A stretch of 25,068 bases of DNA, taken from the NCBI GenBank assembly GCA_026169575.1, contig JAPFCT010000079.1, positions 1-25,068 of the forward strand, read 5' to 3'. Shown here one piece after another: positions 15,689-24,861 of the stretch; positions within the stretch are counted from its first letter, which is position 1, and each line of letters begins with the position of its first letter. Origin of the DNA: Faecalimonas sp. (GTDB lineage: Bacteria > Bacillota_A > Clostridia > Lachnospirales > Lachnospiraceae). A program made the translations under genes and the position numbers. The notes under the pieces were generated by a model. It did no database searches. It was not told the DNA's origin and saw only the letters and a program-made list of their open reading frames with translations.

Positions 15689-17038
15689 ATGAAAATAAGC
15701 AAAGAAAGGCAGCTGTTTGATAACAAAGCGCTGGTTGCGCTGATCATTCCGCTTGTGATCGAACAATTTCTGGCGGTTCTCGTAGGAATGGCAGATTCGA
15801 TCATGGTGGCGAGTGTCGGGGAAGCGGCAGTGTCCGGCGTATCGCTTGTCGACAATATTGTCGTGCTGCTCATCAATATTTTTTCGGCGCTGGCCACCGG
15901 AGGAGCTGTTGTGGCAGGGCAGTATCTTGGAAGAAAAAAAGACGATGAGGCCTGTAAGTCTGCCGGGCAGCTTGTCTGGTTTATCACGATCAGCGCTGTT
16001 GGTGTGACTGCTGTCGTCTATCTGTGCAGAAGTTTTATTTTACAAGGAGTATTTGGGAAAATAGAGGCCGATGTCATGGCACATGCCAACACGTATCTGA
16101 TGATCGTGACTGCATCCATTCCATTTATCGCACTTTATAATGGAGGCGCTGCTATTTTCCGTGCAATGGGAGATTCCAAGATACCAATGATCGTTTCCAT
16201 GATCATGAATGTGATCAATGTGAGTGGAAATGCTATTTTAATTTATGGATTTCACTGTGGGACCGAGGGAGTTGCGATTCCTACACTGGTCTCCCGGGCA
16301 GTTGCGGCGATTTTGATCACCATTTTATTGTGCAATCAGAAGCGGGTGTTACACCTGGAGAAGACATTCCGCTACCGTTTTGACGGAGCAATGGTCAAAA
16401 ATATTTTAAAGATCGGGGTGCCGAACGGATTGGAAAACAGTATGTTCCAGCTGGGGAAAATACTGGTACTGAGTCTTGTGTCCACCTTTGGAACTTATGC
16501 GATCGCTGCAAATGCCGTTTCCAACGCTGTGGCAATGTTCCAGATTCTTCCGGGAATGTCGATCAATCTGGCGATCATCACGGTCATTTCCAGATGTGTC
16601 GGTGCGAGAGACTATGAGCAGGTAAAATATTATACAAGAAAGCTGCACATCATTACTTATGCATGGATGATAGTCGAAAATATCATTATCGCGCTGCTGA
16701 TCCCGACTATTTTGAAGATCTACAACTTATCAGATCTGACGGCGCAGACAACAGAACAGATCTTACTGTTCCATGCAATCGCGGTTGTGACGATCTGGCC
16801 CCTGTCATTTTCCCTGCCATGTACGCTTCGCGCTGCGGGAGATGTTCAGTATACGATGTATATGTCTGTTTTTTCGATGTGGATCTTCCGGATCGCATTC
16901 AGCTATGTGCTTGGAAAATATATGGGACTCGGCGTATTCGGAATCTGGGTTGCAATGGTCATCGACTGGGTATTCCGTGCAGTCTGCTTTGTAATCCGTT
17001 ATCTTGGAGGAAAATGGAAGCATAAGGCAACGGTATAA
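15689..17038 (+). CDS. MATE family efflux transporter
   Basis: 449 residues, ATG behind AGGAGG. About twelve hydrophobic segments are visible, in two homologous halves as in the MATE (multidrug and toxin extrusion) family: the first half starts with LVALIIPLVIEQFLAVLVGMADSIMVA, the second with MVKNILKIGVPNGLENSMFQLGKI. The VAGQYLGRKKDDEA loop and the N-terminal P and D-S positions are typical. MATE proteins expel cationic drugs or metabolites in exchange for Na+ or H+. Length is standard and no regulator is adjacent. It has its own promoter and a folded leader (see separate entries). Substrate cannot be told from the sequence. Confidence 0.93.
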   Translation: MKISKERQLFDNKALVALIIPLVIEQFLAVLVGMADSIMVASVGEAAVSGVSLVDNIVVLLINIFSALATGGAVVAGQYLGRKKDDEACKSAGQLVWFITISAVGVTAVVYLCRSFILQGVFGKIEADVMAHANTYLMIVTASIPFIALYNGGAAIFRAMGDSKIPMIVSMIMNVINVSGNAILIYGFHCGTEGVAIPTLVSRAVAAILITILLCNQKRVLHLEKTFRYRFDGAMVKNILKIGVPNGLENSMFQLGKILVLSLVSTFGTYAIAANAVSNAVAMFQILPGMSINLAIITVISRCVGARDYEQVKYYTRKLHIITYAWMIVENIIIALLIPTILKIYNLSDLTAQTTEQILLFHAIAVVTIWPLSFSLPCTLRAAGDVQYTMYMSVFSMWIFRIAFSYVLGKYMGLGVFGIWVAMVIDWVFRAVCFVIRYLGGKWKHKATV

Positions 17039-17055
17039 AAGGACAGCCGGATGCA

Positions 17056-17093
17056 ACATTTTCCTAAAAGCAGTGTATTTTCCGGGAAAATGT
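17056..17093 (+). repeat. Hairpin downstream of the MATE gene
   Basis: ACATTTTCC (17056-17064) pairs perfectly with GGAAAATGT (17085-17093); an overlapping alternative is ATTTTCC-G-GGAAAAT (17077-17091). There is no T tract, so it is a poor terminator, though it may stabilise the MATE mRNA 3' end. Confidence 0.4.
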
Positions 17094-17135
17094 GGAAGGA
17101 AAAGAAGAAATGCAAAAGGAAAGTGATAGTTTAAC

Positions 17136-17164
17136 TTGTAAAAGAGCAAAACCTACTTTATAAT
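17136..17164 (+). promoter_or_regulatory. Sigma-A promoter of guaA
   Basis: TTGTAA (17136-17141), 17 nt, TATAAT (17159-17164). Predicted start near 17171 gives an unusually long leader of about 236 nt before the guaA start codon. Confidence 0.75.
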
Positions 17165-17170
17165 AATGAC

Positions 17171-17400
17171 ATTGGCAACGAATATCACCGGCATATCTGT
17201 TTAGTTTGCATGAGAGGATCATGCAGGGATAAATGGCAGAACATACAAGTATGCCGGGTAGTTTCTCAGAATATAATTTCAGAGGATGGGAAACTGCAAA
17301 GAACTGGCAGGCATGAAAAGCAGGAGACCGGATAGCGGAAGACACTGAACAGATGGCATGTCAGATTTGTTATCAAGAGAAATGAAAAATGCAAGGAGGA
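17171..17400 (+). ncRNA. Long structured leader of guaA, candidate cis-regulatory RNA
   Basis: Helix A: CCGGCATA (17188-17195) with TATGCCGG (17250-17257), enclosing a perfect hairpin TGCATGA (17207-17213), loop GAGGA, TCATGCA (17219-17225). Helix B begins at the very next base: GTAGTTTC (17258-17265) with GAAACTGC (17290-17297), one G-U pair. AGAGGAT occurs in both domains (17214-17219 region and 17281-17287 region). I see neither purine-riboswitch loop motifs nor the ykkC/PRPP core, so it is not a class I recognise. No T-tract hairpin stands before guaA, so control, if any, may be translational. Confidence 0.4.
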
Positions 17401-17406
17401 AAAGTA

Positions 17407-18951
17407 GTGAAAAACGAAACAGTGATCGTTCTTGACTTTGGCGGGCAGTACAATCAGCTGATTGCAAGACGTGTAAGAGAATGTAATGTATACTGTGAAA
17501 TCTACTCTTACAAAAAAGATATAGAAGAAATAAAAGCAATGAATCCAAAGGGAATTATCCTGACTGGAGGACCGAACAGCGCATACGAAGCAGATTCACC
17601 GACCTATTCCACAGAATTATTTGAACTTGGAATCCCGGTGCTTGGAATTTGCTATGGATCCCAGCTCATGATGCATTTACTGGGCGGGCATGTATGCAAA
17701 GCCCCGGTTCGCGAATATGGAAAAATTGAAGTGAATGTAGATACTACTTCAAAATTATTTAAGGATGTATCCGAAAAGACAATCTGCTGGATGAGCCACA
17801 ACGACTACATCGAGCAGGCAGCGCCGGAGTTCAAAATCTCAGCCTACACAGCAGACTGTCCGGTAGCGGCAGTGGAAAACGAAGAGAAAGGACTTTATGC
17901 GGTACAGTTCCATCCGGAAGTACTTCATACACAGGAAGGAACAAAGATGCTGTCCAACTTCGTATACAATGTATGCGGATGTTCCGGAGACTGGAAAATG
18001 GATTCTTTCGTAGAATCATCGATCCAGGCGATCCGTGAAAGAGTGGGAGATGGAAAAGTTCTCTGTGCACTTTCCGGAGGAGTTGACTCTTCCGTAGCAG
18101 CAGTTATGCTCTCCAAAGCAGTCGGAGAACAGCTGACATGCGTATTTGTAGACCACGGTCTTCTCCGTAAAAATGAAGGCGATGAGGTAGAGGCAGTTTT
18201 CGGTCCAGAAGGAAACTATGACCTGAACTTTATCCGCGTCAACGCGCAGGAGCGTTTCTATGAGAAACTCAAAGGCGTGGAGGAACCAGAAAGCAAACGT
18301 AAGATCATCGGAGAAGAATTTATCCGTGTATTTGAAGAAGAAGCAAAGAAAATCGGGGCAGTGGACTTCTTAGTGCAGGGAACAATTTACCCGGACGTAG
18401 TAGAGAGTGGTCTTGGCGGAGAATCTGCTGTGATTAAATCCCACCATAACGTAGGAGGACTCCCGGATTATGTAGATTTCAAAGAAATCATTGAGCCACT
18501 CCGAGATTTATTCAAAGACGAGGTACGTAAAGCCGGACTGGAATTAGGAATTCCGGAACATCTCGTATACAGACAGCCATTCCCGGGACCGGGACTTGGA
18601 ATCCGTATCATCGGAGAAGTCAACGCAGAAAAAGTAAAGATCGTTCAGGATGCAGATGCGATTTACCGAGAAGAGATCGCCAATGCTGGACTTGACCGCA
18701 GCATTGGACAGTATTTCGCAGGTCTCACAAACATGCGAAGCGTTGGTGTCATGGGTGACGAGAGAACTTATGACTACGCAGTCGCACTCAGAGCTGTAAA
18801 TACAGTCGATTTCATGACTGCAGAGGCGGCAGAGATTCCTTATGAAGTGCTGAATAAGGTGATGAATAGAATTATCAATGAAGTCAGAGGGGTTAACAGA
18901 GTCATGTACGATCTGACGAGTAAGCCACCGGGAACGATTGAGTTTGAATAA
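17407..18951 (+). CDS. guaA: GMP synthase (glutamine-hydrolysing)
   Basis: 514 residues from GTG 17407, chosen because AGGAGG lies 7 nt upstream and the product then begins in register with other GuaA proteins; an ATG at 17389 has no ribosome site. It makes GMP from XMP, ATP and glutamine. The class I glutamine amidotransferase domain (1-195) has the catalytic triad C82 (GICYGSQ), H169 and E171 (FHPEV). The ATP pyrophosphatase domain has the P-loop LSGGVDSS (S223-S228). The C-terminal dimerisation domain has [13 protein letters not shown] and ends in the conserved KPPGTIEFE, so the gene is complete. It is monocistronic between its own promoter and a terminator. Confidence 0.98.
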   Translation: MKNETVIVLDFGGQYNQLIARRVRECNVYCEIYSYKKDIEEIKAMNPKGIILTGGPNSAYEADSPTYSTELFELGIPVLGICYGSQLMMHLLGGHVCKAPVREYGKIEVNVDTTSKLFKDVSEKTICWMSHNDYIEQAAPEFKISAYTADCPVAAVENEEKGLYAVQFHPEVLHTQEGTKMLSNFVYNVCGCSGDWKMDSFVESSIQAIRERVGDGKVLCALSGGVDSSVAAVMLSKAVGEQLTCVFVDHGLLRKNEGDEVEAVFGPEGNYDLNFIRVNAQERFYEKLKGVEEPESKRKIIGEEFIRVFEEEAKKIGAVDFLVQGTIYPDVVESGLGGESAVIKSHHNVGGLPDYVDFKEIIEPLRDLFKDEVRKAGLELGIPEHLVYRQPFPGPGLGIRIIGEVNAEKVKIVQDADAIYREEIANAGLDRSIGQYFAGLTNMRSVGVMGDERTYDYAVALRAVNTVDFMTAEAAEIPYEVLNKVMNRIINEVRGVNRVMYDLTSKPPGTIEFE

Positions 18952-18956
18952 AATAT

Positions 18957-18993
18957 ATGGGGCTATCGGGAAATAGATAGCCCCATTTGATTA
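18957..18993 (+). terminator. Bidirectional terminator between guaA and brnQ
   Basis: An 11-bp perfect stem, ATGGGGCTATC (18957-18967) with GATAGCCCCAT (18976-18986), 8-nt loop. The plus-strand tail is TTTGATT; the minus-strand tail is ATATTTTATT, so it can serve both convergent genes. Confidence 0.85.
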
Positions 18994-20343
18994 CTCTGTA
19001 TAGTTGAAAGGTTCCGCAGATGTCTCCAAACGGGAAAGTCTGACTGTTTTGAACTGATAGAACAGAGCGCACAGTCCTGTGACTGCAAGTGCAACAAGAA
19101 CCCAGCTAAGCCCCAGGGAGTACAGTGGAAGTGCATGAAGCAGTTTGCCGACAAATCCAAAGGAAACTCCGAGGTTTTCAAGTGCATATGCAACGCTGAG
19201 GATACTTACCGCACCGATGGTGCATGGATAGACAAAAGGAATATTTTTTATCCAGCGATGACATAATCCAAGCAAAATCAGAGTGATGGAGACTGGATAA
19301 ATAGCATCCAACACCGGAACGGAAATACTTAAAATCATATTTAATCCCTGATTACAGATGATGAAAGAAAATCCTGCAATCAGCCATACCCATTGACGAT
19401 AAGATAATTTTGCAGTCAATGTCGAAAAATATTGTGAGATAGAAGTAATCAGACCAACGCAGGTTGTCAGGCATGCTAATGTGAAGATGGCTGCCAGTAA
19501 AATTGCGCCGGTATCACCAAACAGTTGGTGGACAATACAGCGGAGTGTCCATGCACCATTTTCCTGGATTGGGAAGACACCGGAGGATCCCATTCCCATA
19601 TATGCCAGAGATAAATACACACATGCAAGAATTGTTCCGGCGAAGATCCCGGTCATGACAGTGTATTTCATTACGCCTTTTTTCTCTTTCACCCCTAAAC
19701 TTCTGATTGTAGTTGCGATTACAAGTCCGAAATTTAAGGCTGCAATGGTATCCATTGTAAGATATCCTTCTAAAAATCCTTTGACAAGTGGATTACTGCT
19801 ATAACTTACCTGGGCAGGATCAACTTTTACGGTGCCCCGGAACAGGAAGTTGACAAATACAAAAAACAGTAAAAGTAACAGCGATGGTGTCAAAAATTTT
19901 CCAATCCGTTCTACCAGTTTATTTGGAGCCAATGCAAGCCAGCTGGCAGTCAGGAAAAAAACTAAGGAAAAGAGAAACATAAACACGGTTAAATTTGCGC
20001 CTTTCGGAAGGTATGGTGCAACTGCCATCTCAAATGGGAGGGAAGCAGCGCGAGGGATTCCGAGGCCAGGTCCGATAGACAGGTAAATCAAAATCGTAAA
20101 GAAAATGGCAAATTTGGGATTTACCTTCTTGGCGAGCTGTTCCAGTCCGTCAAATTTCGCAACAACAACAACACCCAGGACAGGCAGCGCCACTGCTGTG
20201 ATCAGGAAGGTTGCAATTGCAAATGGAGTTTTGTCTCCTGCGTTTTGTCCCAGAAATGGAGGGAAAATCAGATTTCCTGCACCAAAGAAAAGGGAGAACA
20301 ACATAAAGCTGACGAGTAAAATTTGTTTCTTTTGTAGTTTCAT
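18991..20343 (-). CDS. brnQ: BrnQ, branched-chain amino acid:cation symporter
   Basis: 450 residues from the ATG at 20341-20343, which has AAGGAGG 7 nt upstream; the in-frame codons further up belong to the T-box terminator region. Twelve hydrophobic segments fit the LIVCS family. The N-terminal signature FGAGNLIFPPFLGQ is clear. It imports leucine, isoleucine and valine with Na+ (or H+). The isoleucine-type T-box in its leader agrees with this function and predicts induction when charged tRNA-Ile is scarce. The gene ends at a terminator shared with guaA. Confidence 0.95.
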   Translation of the reverse strand: MKLQKKQILLVSFMLFSLFFGAGNLIFPPFLGQNAGDKTPFAIATFLITAVALPVLGVVVVAKFDGLEQLAKKVNPKFAIFFTILIYLSIGPGLGIPRAASLPFEMAVAPYLPKGANLTVFMFLFSLVFFLTASWLALAPNKLVERIGKFLTPSLLLLLFFVFVNFLFRGTVKVDPAQVSYSSNPLVKGFLEGYLTMDTIAALNFGLVIATTIRSLGVKEKKGVMKYTVMTGIFAGTILACVYLSLAYMGMGSSGVFPIQENGAWTLRCIVHQLFGDTGAILLAAIFTLACLTTCVGLITSISQYFSTLTAKLSYRQWVWLIAGFSFIICNQGLNMILSISVPVLDAIYPVSITLILLGLCHRWIKNIPFVYPCTIGAVSILSVAYALENLGVSFGFVGKLLHALPLYSLGLSWVLVALAVTGLCALFYQFKTVRLSRLETSAEPFNYTE

Positions 20344-20361
20344 AGATAACCTCCTTAAAAT

Positions 20362-20617
20362 AAAAAAAATCGCCCTAGAAAGGACGATTGAAGACCGTGG
20401 TACCACCTTAATTCCTGAGAAAATCTCAGCTCATATCCGCATCATCTAATGCGTCTCACCTGTAACGTGGCTCTACTCCGGCGCTCCTACTTTGTTTCAG
20501 TTTGCTCCTCAAGGATGATTTCATCTGTCAGGTTCATTGATAACTCGCACCACCCGTTACCTCTCTGAAAAATCCGCTGAAGATTACTTGTTCCTATCAA
20601 ATGAATTTGAAATATTT
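20362..20617 (-). promoter_or_regulatory. T-box riboswitch (isoleucine specifier) controlling brnQ
   Basis: On the minus strand the T-box core AAGGTGGTACCACGG lies at 20395-20409. It is followed by an intrinsic terminator, AATCGTCC (20382-20389) with GGGCGATT (20368-20375) and a run of T (20362-20369). The stem I region (about 20440-20590) contains AGAGAGGTAACGGGTGG and the specifier context GAA-ATC-ATCC; the ATC at 20517-20519 is an Ile codon, and the following triplet is ATC again. Uncharged tRNA-Ile would stabilise the antiterminator and allow brnQ transcription. Confidence 0.93.
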
Positions 20618-20623
20618 TTCTGT

Positions 20624-20652
20624 ATTATAGGACAAGTGGCGAGAAATTGCAA
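20624..20652 (-). promoter_or_regulatory. Sigma-A promoter of the brnQ T-box leader
   Basis: On the minus strand TTGCAA (20647-20652), 17 nt, TATAAT (20624-20629). The start point near 20617 places the whole T-box in the leader. Confidence 0.85.
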
Positions 20653-20773
20653 GAGATTTTTTTGAAAAAGTAGAAAAAGTGGAAAAATACGTTTCTCGAC
20701 AGAGGAGACGGAAAATAGAATATGAAAAATAATTTATTCCCGAGGGTGGATTTATAAATAAACGGATATTAGG

Positions 20774-20807
20774 TGTACAGATTTTTGTACATCTATTTCT
20801 TTATAAT
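20774..20807 (+). promoter_or_regulatory. Probable promoter with repeated TGTACA words
   Basis: TATAAT at 20802-20807 lies 53 bp before the next gene, but no good -35 is found at 16-18 nt. Upstream are two copies of the self-complementary word TGTACA (20774-20779 and 20786-20791), 6 nt apart, where an activator or repressor dimer could bind. Confidence 0.4.
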
Positions 20808-20859
20808 ACCAATATAGGGAAATGGCAGAAAATGATATGCCAGGAAAGGAGTAAAGAGA

Positions 20860-21447
20860 ATGAGAGTTGTGAGTATACAGAGTAAGGCGAAAGTCTATCA
20901 TCGCCAGGAATGCAGATATGCAAAAAGGATCCTTCCTAAGAACAAAATGCAGTTAAGCAGTAAAGAAGCAGAAAAAGCAGGATATCATATTTGTCCATAT
21001 TGTGACGGAATGGATGCATTGTTTCGCATGAAGAAGAAAGCGATTTTAAAATATGCAGAAAAGAATCATATGGAGGTAGATCTGAGGGATCATGTTCTGT
21101 ATGTGCGGACAGATATTGGATGCTGGAAAATGATTTATAGTATGAGTGAGCAGCGCTTTATACTTTATCATAAAAATTATGTGCAGGGAATGCTCTCTAT
21201 TGAGGAAGTGGAAGAAGGAGCTTACCATAGACAAAGAGATGTCCCTTTTGCAAAAAGTATAGAAAAATATTTTGTTTATATTCACAAACATGATGAAGCC
21301 CGGAAGATGGAGATGGTAGATTACAGACTACTTCCAAATAGAACAAAAAAGGAAAAGAAATATTTTGCCAGTGCGAGGGCAAGAAGCAACAGAAGATCTC
21401 AAAGACGTCTGGCTGAATTATTTACAATGATTGAGCAGGGAGCCTGA
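20860..21447 (+). CDS. Hypothetical protein with N-terminal zinc-binding motif
   Basis: 195 residues, ATG behind AAGGAG. I do not recognise an assigned function. The N-terminus (1-50) has the pattern V-Y-H-x3-C-R-Y-A-K ... E-A-x3-G-Y-x-x-C-P-Y-C, with H14, C18, C45 and C48 as likely zinc ligands; this resembles the small metal-binding module of Ada-like and nuclease-associated proteins. The middle is mixed and soluble. The C-terminus is strongly basic (ARARSNRRSQRRLAEL), which suggests nucleic-acid contact. No signal peptide or membrane segment. It stands 91 bp upstream of a WYL regulator and cas3, on the same strand and with no clear terminator between, so a link to the defence locus is possible but unproven. 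Confidence 0.7.
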   Translation: MRVVSIQSKAKVYHRQECRYAKRILPKNKMQLSSKEAEKAGYHICPYCDGMDALFRMKKKAILKYAEKNHMEVDLRDHVLYVRTDIGCWKMIYSMSEQRFILYHKNYVQGMLSIEEVEEGAYHRQRDVPFAKSIEKYFVYIHKHDEARKMEMVDYRLLPNRTKKEKKYFASARARSNRRSQRRLAELFTMIEQGA

Positions 21448-21538
21448 GAAAAAATAAACAGATCTGACTTTAAAGTAAGGGAATTATGTTACAATAAGGT
21501 CAATAAGTTTTGAGATTTATTTGGGAGGGAATGGTTTT

Positions 21539-22528
21539 ATGGGAGTGTATGAAACGAAACTTAGAACGTTGTATGTCATGCGGATTTTAGCAGAAAATAC
21601 AGACCAGGATCATATTTTGAATGCTGCAGATATTTGCAAGATTTTGGAGCAGCAGTATCAGATTCACGCAGATCGCAGAACGATTTACGGAGAGATAGAA
21701 GCTTTGAAAATGTTTGGAGTGGATATCATACAGCAAAGAGGGAAGGCATCCGGGTATTATATTGGGGAAAGAAGCTTTGAATTTCCAGAGCTGAAATTGC
21801 TTGTGGATTCTGTGCAGTCTTCTAAATTTATTACAGAGAAAAAATCGAGAGAACTTATTTTTAAGCTGGAAAAACTTTGCAGTACTTTTCAGGCAGAACA
21901 ATTGGCGAAGCAGGTAACTATTTTGAATCGGTTGAAGACCGGAAATGAGGAGATTTATTATAATGTGGATAAAATTCATTCTGCAATCTATCACAACAAG
22001 AAGATTGCGTTTCAATATGCAGAGTGGACACCGAAAAAGGAATTGAAATTTAGAAAAAGCGGGATGTTTTACAAGATCAGCCCCTGGGCACTTACATGGG
22101 ATGATGAAAAGTATTATTTGATTGCATATGATGATATGGCGGGGAAGGTAAAACATTACAGAGTCGATAAGATGAAGCATTTGGATATTTGTGAGGAAGA
22201 CCGGGAAGGTCAAAAACAATTTGAAAAATTTGATCCATCTGAGCTTACAAAGAAAACATTTGGTATGTATGGAGGGCAGGAAACAGAAGTAAAACTTTTA
22301 TGTCAAAACGATTTGGCGGGAGTGATATTGGACAGATTCGGGAAGGATGTCTGGATGAGGACTGTCGATGAAAATCGATTTACAGTGCATGTAAAAGTGG
22401 CAGTCAGTCCTCAGTTTTTTGGATGGCTTACGGGAATAGGAAATCATATGAAAATTGTGGAACCAATAGAAGTGAGGGAGGCATACAGAAAATATCTGGA
22501 GACGATATTAGAAGGATATAGGGTGTAG
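21539..22528 (+). CDS. WYL-domain transcriptional regulator
   Basis: 329 residues from ATG 21539 (GGAGGG 9 nt upstream; the TTG at 21521 has no ribosome site). The N-terminal winged helix (1-70) has ICKILEQQYQIHADRRTIYGEIEAL, an HTH_11/DeoR-like recognition region. The WYL domain (about 140-215) has a WALTWDDEKYYLIAYDD core where the usual W-Y-L triplet is partly replaced, followed by HYRVDKM with the conserved Arg. A WCX-type C-terminal extension (about 240-325) completes the usual architecture. WYL proteins sense nucleic-acid or nucleotide ligands and often control CRISPR and other defence genes. It precedes cas3 by 80 bp with no terminator, so it likely controls or is co-expressed with cas3. 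Confidence 0.9.
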   Translation: MGVYETKLRTLYVMRILAENTDQDHILNAADICKILEQQYQIHADRRTIYGEIEALKMFGVDIIQQRGKASGYYIGERSFEFPELKLLVDSVQSSKFITEKKSRELIFKLEKLCSTFQAEQLAKQVTILNRLKTGNEEIYYNVDKIHSAIYHNKKIAFQYAEWTPKKELKFRKSGMFYKISPWALTWDDEKYYLIAYDDMAGKVKHYRVDKMKHLDICEEDREGQKQFEKFDPSELTKKTFGMYGGQETEVKLLCQNDLAGVILDRFGKDVWMRTVDENRFTVHVKVAVSPQFFGWLTGIGNHMKIVEPIEVREAYRKYLETILEGYRV

Positions 22529-22608
22529 ATTAAAATTGATATTTGCAAAAAGCAAAAGGTGATAATAAATTTATAGAAAATAAAAAAGATGAAAGGAATT
22601 CAAAGATT

Positions 22609-24753
22609 ATGCAATATATAGCGCACATAGATGAGGACAGAATTCAGTCAGTTAAGGAACATTTAGAGGGCACAGCAAAGATTTCGGGAGAGTTTGCGGG
22701 AAAATTTGGGAAACAAGACTGGGGATACTGTAATGGGATATTACATGATATCGGGAAGTATTCTGTGGATTTCCTGAAAAGAATTACAGGAGAAAGCAAT
22801 CAGCGGGTGGATCACTCTACAGCAGGAGCGAGAGTTTGTAGGGAGAAAGGCGGAAAGTACAGCTTTTTAGAATATTGCATTGCGGGGCATCATGCCGGAC
22901 TTCCGGATTATGGCAGTAATTATGACAATGCAGGCGATCCCACTTTAATGGGTAGAAGAAAGAAAAAGATCAGTGATTATCAGGCATATCAGACAGAAAT
23001 TGATATTCCGGAAATCGTAACGGATCCATTTGATTTCAAGAAGACAGTGAATCCAGATTTTTCTATGAGTGTTTTTATAAGAATGCTTTATTCTTGTCTG
23101 GTCGATGCTGATTTTTTAGATACAGAGGCATTTATGAGTCGTGGGAAAAAGGTAAGAAATTCTGGGGAACCGGTGGGAGTTCTTCTTGAAAAATTGGAAA
23201 AGCATGTTTCAGAATGGCTGAAAAATCAGGACATGGATACAGTAAATGGAAGGAGAACAGAAATTTTAAAGCATTGTTTAGAAGAAGGAAGATCTGAGAG
23301 AGGATTGTTTCGTCTGACAGTTCCGACTGGTGGTGGAAAGACAATAGCTTCTTTGGCGTTTGCATTACGTCATGCAGTCGAAAATCAAATGGATCGGGTA
23401 ATTTATGTCATTCCATATACAAGTATTATTGAACAGAATGCAAAGGTTTTCAGAGAGATTTTAGGAGACGAAAATGTGTTGGAAAATCATTGTAATGTTG
23501 ATTATGAAAGTTCGGAAGAACTTCAGCCAATGCAGCTTGCAGCTGAAAACTGGGACAAACCGGTTGTGGTTACAACAAATGTACAGTTTTTTGAATCCCT
23601 ATTTGCAAATAAGTCTTCCAAATGCAGGAAATTGCATAATATTGCAAACAGCGTAATTATTTTTGATGAAGCACAGATGTTGCCAAACGATTATCTGAAA
23701 CCGTGCATTGCAATGATAGAAGAACTTCTCAATAATTATAAGACGAGTGTTGTTCTGTGTACAGCAACTCAGCCGGCTTTAAAATCATTTTTCCAGAGTG
23801 AAGTCTTAGCAACAGAGCTGTGTCCTAGAATGGATGAACAATTTCATTTTTTTAAGAGAACATTGTTTGAAAATATCGGAACAGTGACGGAAGATTGTCT
23901 GATGAACAAGCTAAGGGAGGAATATCAGGCACTTTGTATTGTCAACACGAAAAAGAGAGCACAAAATATTTACAAAGAGTTAAAAGAAGACGGCGTATAC
24001 CATTTATCCACAAGCATGTATCCGAAGCATAGAAAACAGGTTTTAAATGAGATAAGAGAAAGGCTCAGGGAAAATAAAAAATGTATCCTCATTTCCACCA
24101 GCCTTGTAGAGGCAGGCGTAGATCTCGATTTTCAGTCAGTTTACCGAGAACTGGCAGGAGTAGATTCCATGATACAGGCTGCAGGACGATGTAACAGAGA
24201 AGGCCGTCGTAAGATGGAAGAGAGTAAAGTATTGATTTTTAGATTTGAAGAAAAAGAAAGTATTTTAGGACAGCGTCAGCAGATTGATGTGACAAAAAGT
24301 CTGATAGCAGATGGAAGGGAACTTTCAGATAGAGAGACCATTACAAGATATTTTGAAATGCTGTATCATATCAAGGGGGAAAGTCTGGATAAGAAAAAAA
24401 TCATGGATGAGTTTACAAATAAGAAAATAAAATATCGGTTTGCGAAAGTAGCGAAAGACTTCCGGTTGATTGAACAAAATACAAAAACGATTTTTATAAA
24501 TTGTGAGGAGGCAGCAGATGAGATTCTCTGCGAATTAAAAGAGAAAGGATTTACCAGGTCGGGAATGCGAAAGGCAAGTCAATATTGTATTACCGTATAT
24601 GACCAGACCTTTGACAAGATGTATGGCGCCGGGATGCTGAAACCAATAGCGGAAAATATGGAAGATTTTTATGAATTGACAGATGAGAGCAGATATACAG
24701 AAGAGATGGGGTTGGAATTGGAAATTGATAATGGCATGGCATTGTTTCTTTAA
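22609..24753 (+). CDS. cas3: Cas3, CRISPR-associated helicase with N-terminal HD nuclease (type I, probably I-C)
   Basis: 714 residues from ATG 22609 (AAAGGA 11 nt upstream; an earlier TTG at 22543 adds a lysine-rich, unlikely leader). The HD domain has H18, H46-D47 (LHDIGK), H69 (DHS) and H94-H95 (AGHHAGLPD), so the metal site looks intact. The superfamily 2 helicase has Walker A with K244 (PTGGGKT), DEAQ (353-356), motif III CTATQPAL, and motif VI QAAGRCNREGRR (523 onward). Cas3 is recruited by Cascade to unwind and degrade target DNA. HD-first order and length fit subtype I-C; the subtype is inference because no cas5, cas8c or cas7 gene lies inside the window. Base composition looks more AT-rich than guaA. 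Confidence 0.93.
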   Translation: MQYIAHIDEDRIQSVKEHLEGTAKISGEFAGKFGKQDWGYCNGILHDIGKYSVDFLKRITGESNQRVDHSTAGARVCREKGGKYSFLEYCIAGHHAGLPDYGSNYDNAGDPTLMGRRKKKISDYQAYQTEIDIPEIVTDPFDFKKTVNPDFSMSVFIRMLYSCLVDADFLDTEAFMSRGKKVRNSGEPVGVLLEKLEKHVSEWLKNQDMDTVNGRRTEILKHCLEEGRSERGLFRLTVPTGGGKTIASLAFALRHAVENQMDRVIYVIPYTSIIEQNAKVFREILGDENVLENHCNVDYESSEELQPMQLAAENWDKPVVVTTNVQFFESLFANKSSKCRKLHNIANSVIIFDEAQMLPNDYLKPCIAMIEELLNNYKTSVVLCTATQPALKSFFQSEVLATELCPRMDEQFHFFKRTLFENIGTVTEDCLMNKLREEYQALCIVNTKKRAQNIYKELKEDGVYHLSTSMYPKHRKQVLNEIRERLRENKKCILISTSLVEAGVDLDFQSVYRELAGVDSMIQAAGRCNREGRRKMEESKVLIFRFEEKESILGQRQQIDVTKSLIADGRELSDRETITRYFEMLYHIKGESLDKKKIMDEFTNKKIKYRFAKVAKDFRLIEQNTKTIFINCEEAADEILCELKEKGFTRSGMRKASQYCITVYDQTFDKMYGAGMLKPIAENMEDFYELTDESRYTEEMGLELEIDNGMALFL

Positions 24754-24779
24754 AGAATTATGAAATAGAGTGGGAAATG

Positions 24780-24837
24780 AAAGAAGCAGTGAATATGCAG
24801 AACTTTGAAGGGTTCTATCATAAACACTGCTTCTTTT
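24780..24837 (+). terminator. Hairpin, probable terminator after cas3
   Basis: A perfect 12-bp stem, AAAGAAGCAGTG (24780-24791) with CACTGCTTCTTT (24825-24836), encloses an inner AGAAC/GTTCT hairpin (24800-24815 region). The T tract is short (TTCTTTT), so efficiency may be partial. Confidence 0.6.
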
Positions 24838-24861
24838 GCAGTAGTTAAAGATACTATTAAT

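Noticed and set aside
17056..17093. Intrinsic terminator of the MATE gene
   Set aside because: The stem is good but no T tract follows, so it was listed as a hairpin only.
17171..17406. Purine or PRPP riboswitch upstream of guaA
   Set aside because: The conserved loop and junction sequences of these classes are not visible, so only an unclassified structured leader is reported.
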